Shown piece after piece: positions 59,721 to 64,000 of a DNA stretch of 64,000 nucleotides (positions within the stretch are counted from its first letter, which is position 1; every line of letters starts with the position of its first letter). Source of the stretch: Vandammella animalimorsus (GTDB lineage Bacteria; Pseudomonadota; Gammaproteobacteria; Burkholderiales; Burkholderiaceae_C); contig NZ_NSJF01000004.1 in NCBI RefSeq assembly GCF_002285285.1, forward strand, positions 248,001-312,000. The letters are read 5' to 3'. The notes under the pieces are model-generated. The model was not told the origin of the DNA, ran no database searches, and saw only the letters and a program-made list of their open reading frames with translations. The position numbers and the translations under genes were made by a program.

Positions 59721-59749
59721 TTGATTGCAGGACGGTGTCTGTGTTTAAT
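59721..59749 (+). promoter_or_regulatory. Sigma-70 promoter of the second TRAP operon
   Basis: TTGATT (59721-59726), a 17-bp spacer and TTTAAT (59744-59749; 5 of 6 of TATAAT). Transcription would start about 59756, 49 bp before the receptor ATG. Confidence 0.6.
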
Positions 59750-59755
59750 TCGGCA

Positions 59756-59774
59756 GCCTATCTTGCCGATAGGC
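59756..59774. promoter_or_regulatory. Inverted repeat at the inferred transcription start of TRAP operon 2
   Basis: GCCTATC (59756-59762), 5-bp spacer, GATAGGC (59768-59774). It covers the inferred +1 to +19, a typical repressor position. The IclR-family gene at the end of the operon is the most obvious candidate; alternatively a leader hairpin. Confidence 0.5.
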
Positions 59775-59804
59775 GATAAGGATGGTTCTTAATGGAGAAA
59801 AACG

Positions 59805-60812
59805 ATGAAAATGGTTTTCAAGGCATTCGCACTTTCCATTTCTCTGGCCTGCGGCGCTGCCTTGGCCCAGAGCAAACCAGTGACGTTCAAATTTGCCAAT
59901 TTTGCAGGACCCACCGCCTACCTCACCAAAGGCATGTATGAGCCATTGGCAAAAGATATTGAAAAAGACTCTCAGGGGACTTTAAAAATCAAGATTTACT
60001 CTGGCGCCTCATTGGCCAAGGCAGATGAAGTTTTCGATGCGGTACGACGCGGCTTGGTGGATATGGGATGGGGCGTTACTGGATACATGCCGGGCCGATT
60101 CAAAGCCGCAGACATTCCAGAAATTCCATTCCAGGCGCGCACTATCAAAGAAGCATCGACTGGAATTTGGAGCCTATACGAAGCCGGACTGATGGATGGG
60201 TTTGAGGATGTCAAAGTTTTTGCCTTGGCGTCCTCCGGAATTTTGACTGCCCATTCAACAGAGAAAATCGAGTCGCTGGACGATCTAAAAGGCCAGCGCA
60301 TACGTGCAGCAGGGCCACTGGCCAGCGCCTCTGTGGAAGCGCTGGGCATCATCCCGGTTGGTTTACCCGTGACCCAGACGGCTGAGAACCTTTCCAAGAA
60401 AATTCTTCGCGGCAGCCTCAATGACTGGAATGCCCTCTATACGTGGCAGGTGCTTGATTTCGTGCCTTGGCATGTTGACGCACCTATGGGGTCTGGCACA
60501 GTTTTTCTCGTCATCAACAAACGCTCCTTCGACAAGCTTCCAGAGGCAGCGAAATCTGCCCTAGAGAAGCATGGCGGAGTCAATTTCATTGATCGTTGGT
60601 CAAATGGCTTGGAAAATGAAAACCAGCGCCTTAGGAAAATGCTTGAGGACAATCCTGCACACACCATCATTACACCAAGTGATGCCGATATCGAGCGTTG
60701 GTCAAAAATGGTTCAACCTGTCATTGATCATTGGACAGGATCCATTGAAAATGGCCCAAAGATATGGCAAGTGTATTCAGATGCAATACAGGAAGTCCGC
60801 AAGGCTGAGTAA
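59805..60812 (+). CDS. TRAP transporter solute-binding protein (DctP family), system 2
   Basis: A 335-residue periplasmic receptor with signal peptide MKMVFKAFALSISLACGAALAQ. DctP features: IYSGASLAKADEVFDAVRRGLVDMGWGVTGYMPGRF, IESLDDLKGQRIRAAGPLASASVEALGIIPVGLP and VFLVINKRSFDKLPEAAKSAL. TGGAG lies 11 bp before the ATG. Its G+C is low for the window (about 49% over 59941-60300 by hand count), unlike the following permease gene. The ligand is unknown. Confidence 0.92.
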   Translation: MKMVFKAFALSISLACGAALAQSKPVTFKFANFAGPTAYLTKGMYEPLAKDIEKDSQGTLKIKIYSGASLAKADEVFDAVRRGLVDMGWGVTGYMPGRFKAADIPEIPFQARTIKEASTGIWSLYEAGLMDGFEDVKVFALASSGILTAHSTEKIESLDDLKGQRIRAAGPLASASVEALGIIPVGLPVTQTAENLSKKILRGSLNDWNALYTWQVLDFVPWHVDAPMGSGTVFLVINKRSFDKLPEAAKSALEKHGGVNFIDRWSNGLENENQRLRKMLEDNPAHTIITPSDADIERWSKMVQPVIDHWTGSIENGPKIWQVYSDAIQEVRKAE

Positions 60813-60814
60813 CC

Positions 60815-62728
60815 ATGAGTTCCTCTGCCCATGCAGCACCCATCCCCAGAGAAGGATGGGTTGAAAAGTTTTGCAAAAACCTGGCTCTGGCATCTTTGAT
60901 TGGCCTTTTGCTGATTGCGGCGGGAACGGTCGTCGACATCCTGCTGCGCACTCTGACGCCGTACAGCGTCAGAGGACTTTACGAGCTCAATGGCCTGTTT
61001 ATTTGTATTTGCGTGGCGGGTCTTGCCGGGCTGGTGTTCGTGCGCCATCTCAATATCCGCATGGACATGATGCGGGCTTTGGCCGGACGCAATCAAACCG
61101 CCGTGCGCCTGGTGTGTGATCTGGCCGAAGCCATAGTGCTGGGCTGGTTTGCTGGCGCACTGGCGTTTCGGGCTCAGGACGCGCTGGCTTATGACGAAAA
61201 AACCATGGTGCTGGGCTGGGCAACTGCCAAATGGTGGGGCCTGGCCGCAGCCGTGCTGGCCTTGGCCGCCGCTGCGGTATTGCTCAAGGCGCTGTGGGCC
61301 TGGTGGCTGGCATTGCGCGACCGAGCGTATGGTCAGCCTGGTTTCTGGCGCGCTGCTGCCGTGGTGTTGGGCTCCGTGGCACTCTGTGTCTGGCTGAGCT
61401 TGACTTGGGTCGATACAGACGCCCCTGCCGGCATGCAGGCTGGTATGGCATTTTTGGTGCTGTATCTGCTGATTGCCGTGCAAGTGCCCATTGGGGTGGC
61501 GCTGGCCATTGTGGGCGCAGGCTATCTGGCCCTCACGCTGGGTGCTGAGCAAGCGCTGGTCGTGTCCCAGAACGAGGTGGCCCGGGCCTTGAGCAGTATC
61601 GACATGGTGGCCATTCCGCTGTTCCTGCTCATGGGCAACTTTGCCACGTGGGCTGGATTGTCCGGAGACATTTTCAAATCGGGATCGGCATGGCTGAGCT
61701 CGCGCCGTGGCGGGCTGGCTGTGGCATCGGTACTGGGCTGCGGCGGCTTCGGCGCCATTTGCGGCTCTTCCATTGCCACGACAGCGACATTCGGCAAAGT
61801 GGCCTTTGTCGAAATGGAGCGCCGCAACTACGCCCTGAGCTTGGCTGCCGGCTGCATTGCCGCTGGAGGGACTCTGGGAGCGTTGATTCCCCCTTCAGTG
61901 GTCCTGATTGTGTACTGCCTGGTAGTCGAACAGTCCATCCAAGTCGCTTTCCAGGCTGCCTTGCTTCCAGGACTTTTGGCCGTGCTTATGTATGTGCTAG
62001 CCGTTGCCGCGGCGGTACGTCTCAAGCCAGACATTGCGCCAGCGCCAGAGTCCTTCGACTGGACCTTGGCATACAGGAGCACGCTACAGGCTTGGCGGCC
62101 GGTGGTGTTGTTTGCACTGGTTCTGGGCGGCCTGTATGGCGGTTTCTTCACCACACAAGAGGCGGCCTCGGTCGGTGTGCTGCTGGCACTGGCTTTTGCC
62201 ATCACGACCAAGGGCTTCACATGGGTACAGTTCCGTGCTTCGCTGCTGGATACGGCCTTGAATGCTGGCGCCATTTATGTGATTTTCATTGGCGCCAATA
62301 TCTTTGCCAGCTTCATGAGCTTTACCGACACGACGCAGCTGGTACTCAGCCTGGTGGACCTCGACACCATGCCCCATTGGCTGATTCTGCTGATGCTGGC
62401 AATGTTCTACCTGCTGCTGGGCACGGTATTCGACACTCTGGCAGCCGTGCTGGTCACGACACCCTTGGTGGTGCCTTTGATTGTGGGCATGGGTCATGAC
62501 CTAGTCTGGTGGGGGATTGTGACCCTGTCCTTAGTGGAAATCGGCATGATTACCCCGCCTCTGGGCATGAATGTCTTCGTGATGCGCAGCGTAGTGGGTG
62601 AACGCTTGCCCTTGCTCACCATTTTCAAGGGGGTGACGCCGTTTCTGGCAGCCGACCTGATTCGCCTGACTTTGCTGATCGCATTCCCTGCCATTGCACT
62701 GTGGCTGCCCAAGATCTTGGGCGATTGA
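60815..62728 (+). CDS. TRAP transporter fused permease (DctQM), system 2
   Basis: A 637-residue fusion of the small (Q) and large (M) TRAP membrane subunits. Residues about 1-190 are DctQ-like with four membrane segments; a connecting helix follows; from about 200 the DctM part runs to the end (VPIGVALAIVGAGYLAL, SSIDMVAIPLFLLMGNFATWAG, GAICGSSIATTATFGKV, AAGGTLGALIPPSVVLIVY, TTQEAASVGVLLAL, MITPPLGMNVFVMRS). The ATG is 2 bp after the receptor stop. Fused QM proteins are known for some TRAP systems; system 1 in this window has separate Q and M. Confidence 0.94.
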   Translation: MSSSAHAAPIPREGWVEKFCKNLALASLIGLLLIAAGTVVDILLRTLTPYSVRGLYELNGLFICICVAGLAGLVFVRHLNIRMDMMRALAGRNQTAVRLVCDLAEAIVLGWFAGALAFRAQDALAYDEKTMVLGWATAKWWGLAAAVLALAAAAVLLKALWAWWLALRDRAYGQPGFWRAAAVVLGSVALCVWLSLTWVDTDAPAGMQAGMAFLVLYLLIAVQVPIGVALAIVGAGYLALTLGAEQALVVSQNEVARALSSIDMVAIPLFLLMGNFATWAGLSGDIFKSGSAWLSSRRGGLAVASVLGCGGFGAICGSSIATTATFGKVAFVEMERRNYALSLAAGCIAAGGTLGALIPPSVVLIVYCLVVEQSIQVAFQAALLPGLLAVLMYVLAVAAAVRLKPDIAPAPESFDWTLAYRSTLQAWRPVVLFALVLGGLYGGFFTTQEAASVGVLLALAFAITTKGFTWVQFRASLLDTALNAGAIYVIFIGANIFASFMSFTDTTQLVLSLVDLDTMPHWLILLMLAMFYLLLGTVFDTLAAVLVTTPLVVPLIVGMGHDLVWWGIVTLSLVEIGMITPPLGMNVFVMRSVVGERLPLLTIFKGVTPFLAADLIRLTLLIAFPAIALWLPKILGD

Positions 62729-62758
62729 TCCAGACCCAGCCAACGCTAGGAGGCAAGC

Positions 62759-63520
62759 ATGGAAACAAGAACCGCGCTGGTGACAGGCGCAGCCGGTGGC
62801 ATTGGGCAGGCAGTATGCCGAGCATTGGCACAGCAGGAGCTGCGAATCGTCTTGGCCGATTGCAAAGAGGTGGTGGCCTTGCAGGCTCTGGCCGATACAT
62901 TGCCAGGGCAGCGGCATGCGGTAGTCCAAGTGGATATTGGCGAGCTGGAATCGATCGAGCGGATGTATGCCCGATTGCAATCGCAAGGCATCGGACTGTC
63001 CGTTCTGGTCAATGTGGCAGCCATCTCGCCAGTGGGTGACGGTGGGGCGCGCATTGACGTGAAGGCAACTTCACCGCAACTGTGGAACCGGGTATTTGCT
63101 GTGAATGCCTTTGGCACCTATGCCATGTGCCGAGGCTTTCTGATGCAATTGCCGCCCGACATTGCGCATGGGCGCATCGTCAATTTCGCATCGACGGCTG
63201 CGCAGCTGGGGGGCTACCAGTCCTGCGCCGCCTACGTCGCCAGCAAGGCTGCGGTCATCGCCTTTACCAAGGCCCTGGCCCGCGAAGTAGCGCCACAAGG
63301 AATCACGGCCAACGTCGTTTCACCAGGTCTGATCGACACGCCCATGCTGCGCGCCCGTTTGCGCCCTGGTGATGAGCGCGCAGCCCTGGGCTTGGTGCCT
63401 CTGGAGCGCATTGGCCTGCCCGAGGAGGTGGCCGCTGCCGTGTCGTACCTGATCCGGCCTGAGGCGAGCTACGTAACGGGCAGCACACTGGATGTCAATG
63501 GCGGCTATTACATGGCCTGA
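62759..63520 (+). CDS. SDR-family oxidoreductase
   Basis: A 253-residue short-chain dehydrogenase. TGAAGGIG at the nucleotide site, VNVAAISP in the place of NNAG, NFASTAAQ, the YVASK catalytic pair and a DVNGGYY end. AGGAGGCAAGC before the ATG is a strong ribosome site. It follows the permease by 30 bp and probably oxidises the compound imported by TRAP system 2. The weak NNAG motif (VNVAA) is unusual. Confidence 0.9.
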   Translation: METRTALVTGAAGGIGQAVCRALAQQELRIVLADCKEVVALQALADTLPGQRHAVVQVDIGELESIERMYARLQSQGIGLSVLVNVAAISPVGDGGARIDVKATSPQLWNRVFAVNAFGTYAMCRGFLMQLPPDIAHGRIVNFASTAAQLGGYQSCAAYVASKAAVIAFTKALAREVAPQGITANVVSPGLIDTPMLRARLRPGDERAALGLVPLERIGLPEEVAAAVSYLIRPEASYVTGSTLDVNGGYYMA

Positions 63521-63570
63521 GCAAGGTGCAACAACCAGCCACTGTTAAGAGTCTGTCGAAGGAAAACATC

Positions 63571-64000
63571 TTGTCAGATACCGAAACCTACCCTCGCGTC
63601 AGAGCGCTGGAGCGCGGACTGGATCTGCTGGCCGCATTGAGTGACCTGGGTTGGTCCAACCCTGGTGAGCTGACCAGGCGCACAGGGATCAACCGCGCCA
63701 CGACCTACCGACTGCTGTTCACGCTGGAACAGTCTGGCTACATCTACCGGCGCCCTGGTGATGGGCGTTTTTTCCTGACAAAAAAAATCCAGCAGCTCTC
63801 CGATGGCGTCAAGGATGAGGACCAGATCGTGCAAGTCATAGGACCACACATGGGCCGATTGCTGGCCAAAGTGCAGTGGCCCAGCGATTTTGCAACCTTT
63901 ACTGCAGGGCAACTGGAGATCAAGGAGTCCACACACCGATTCAGCCCTCTGTCCGTACATCGGGCCATGATCGGCAAGACCCGCCCTTTGTTGCATTCCG
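63571..64000 (+). CDS. IclR-family transcriptional regulator (partial, MhpR-like)
   Basis: The first 143 codons of an IclR regulator, cut by the right edge. It starts with TTG at 63571, preceded by GAAGGAAAAC. Helix-turn-helix: RVRALERGLDLLAALSDLGWSNPGELTRRTGINRATTYRLLFTLEQSGYIYRR. The effector domain begins with IGPHMGRLLAKVQWPSDFATFTAGQLEIKESTHRFSPLSVHRAM, which closely follows the MhpR branch that controls aromatic-acid degradation. It is probably the regulator of TRAP operon 2, from the inverted repeat at that promoter. Confidence 0.88.
   Translation, partial: MSDTETYPRVRALERGLDLLAALSDLGWSNPGELTRRTGINRATTYRLLFTLEQSGYIYRRPGDGRFFLTKKIQQLSDGVKDEDQIVQVIGPHMGRLLAKVQWPSDFATFTAGQLEIKESTHRFSPLSVHRAMIGKTRPLLHS

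Overview
The window is 64 kb of compact, high-GC chromosomal DNA with no plasmid, phage or insertion-sequence genes. The core genes (a long alaS, MaeB-type malic enzyme, Mycobacterium-type pyrF, malate synthase G, a Bug-type periplasmic receptor, many TRAP transporters, a Maf/RsmI-like pair) and the codon use fit a betaproteobacterium, most likely of the Comamonadaceae (Burkholderiales). This assignment is an inference from gene content; no 16S gene is present.

Layout. Positions 1-4.8 kb: biotin protein ligase (cut by the left edge) overlapping a SET-domain protein, divergent from a topoisomerase III that ends in a histone-H1-like tail and a SWIB domain. 5.0-8.3 kb: a leftward catabolic operon (GntR regulator, dienelactone hydrolase, SDR dehydrogenase, Bug receptor) with paired operators in front of the regulator. 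8.7-12.8 kb: tRNA-Gly(CCC), a Phd/VapC-type toxin-antitoxin pair and alaS, whose product carries an extra block of about 107 residues encoded by low-GC DNA. 12.9-17.4 kb: a FecI/FecR/TonB-receptor iron-uptake signalling set. 17.5-23.4 kb: the alternative L36 gene, malic enzyme, a secreted RNase, a DUF599 membrane protein, a TPR protein and ssb. 23.5-27.4 kb: pyrF and secA. 27.7-34.4 kb: type II secretion genes gspL-M-N-D-E. 34.4-36.4 kb: rplU-rpmA-obgE. 36.5-42.7 kb: a surface-polysaccharide locus with a 1358-residue methyltransferase/glycosyltransferase fusion. 42.8-46.3 kb: glcB and a divergent LysR regulator. 46.5-50.0 kb: a glutamate/aspartate-type ABC importer. 50.1-56.0 kb: a TetR regulator, a three-part TRAP importer, a cyclase and a fumarylacetoacetase, apparently one catabolic operon. 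56.1-59.4 kb: yifB, maf and an RsmI-like methyltransferase. 59.7-64.0 kb: a second TRAP operon (receptor, fused QM permease, SDR) followed by an IclR regulator cut by the right edge.

Four things stand out. (1) An in-frame, AT-richer insertion in alaS that shifts every downstream catalytic residue by about 101 positions. (2) A SET-domain protein next to, and divergent from, a topoisomerase with an H1-like tail and SWIB domain, which suggests a chromatin-like modifier/substrate pair. (3) A family of roughly 160-175 bp intergenic, wholly palindromic repeats in two subfamilies, with truncated copies and solo ends, sitting at gene 3' ends and inside the glt operon. (4) Several regulator/operator arrangements readable directly in the DNA: a GntR double site, a 24-bp perfect TetR palindrome, and an inverted repeat at the inferred +1 of the second TRAP operon. 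No database search was possible; all family names come from motifs read by eye.
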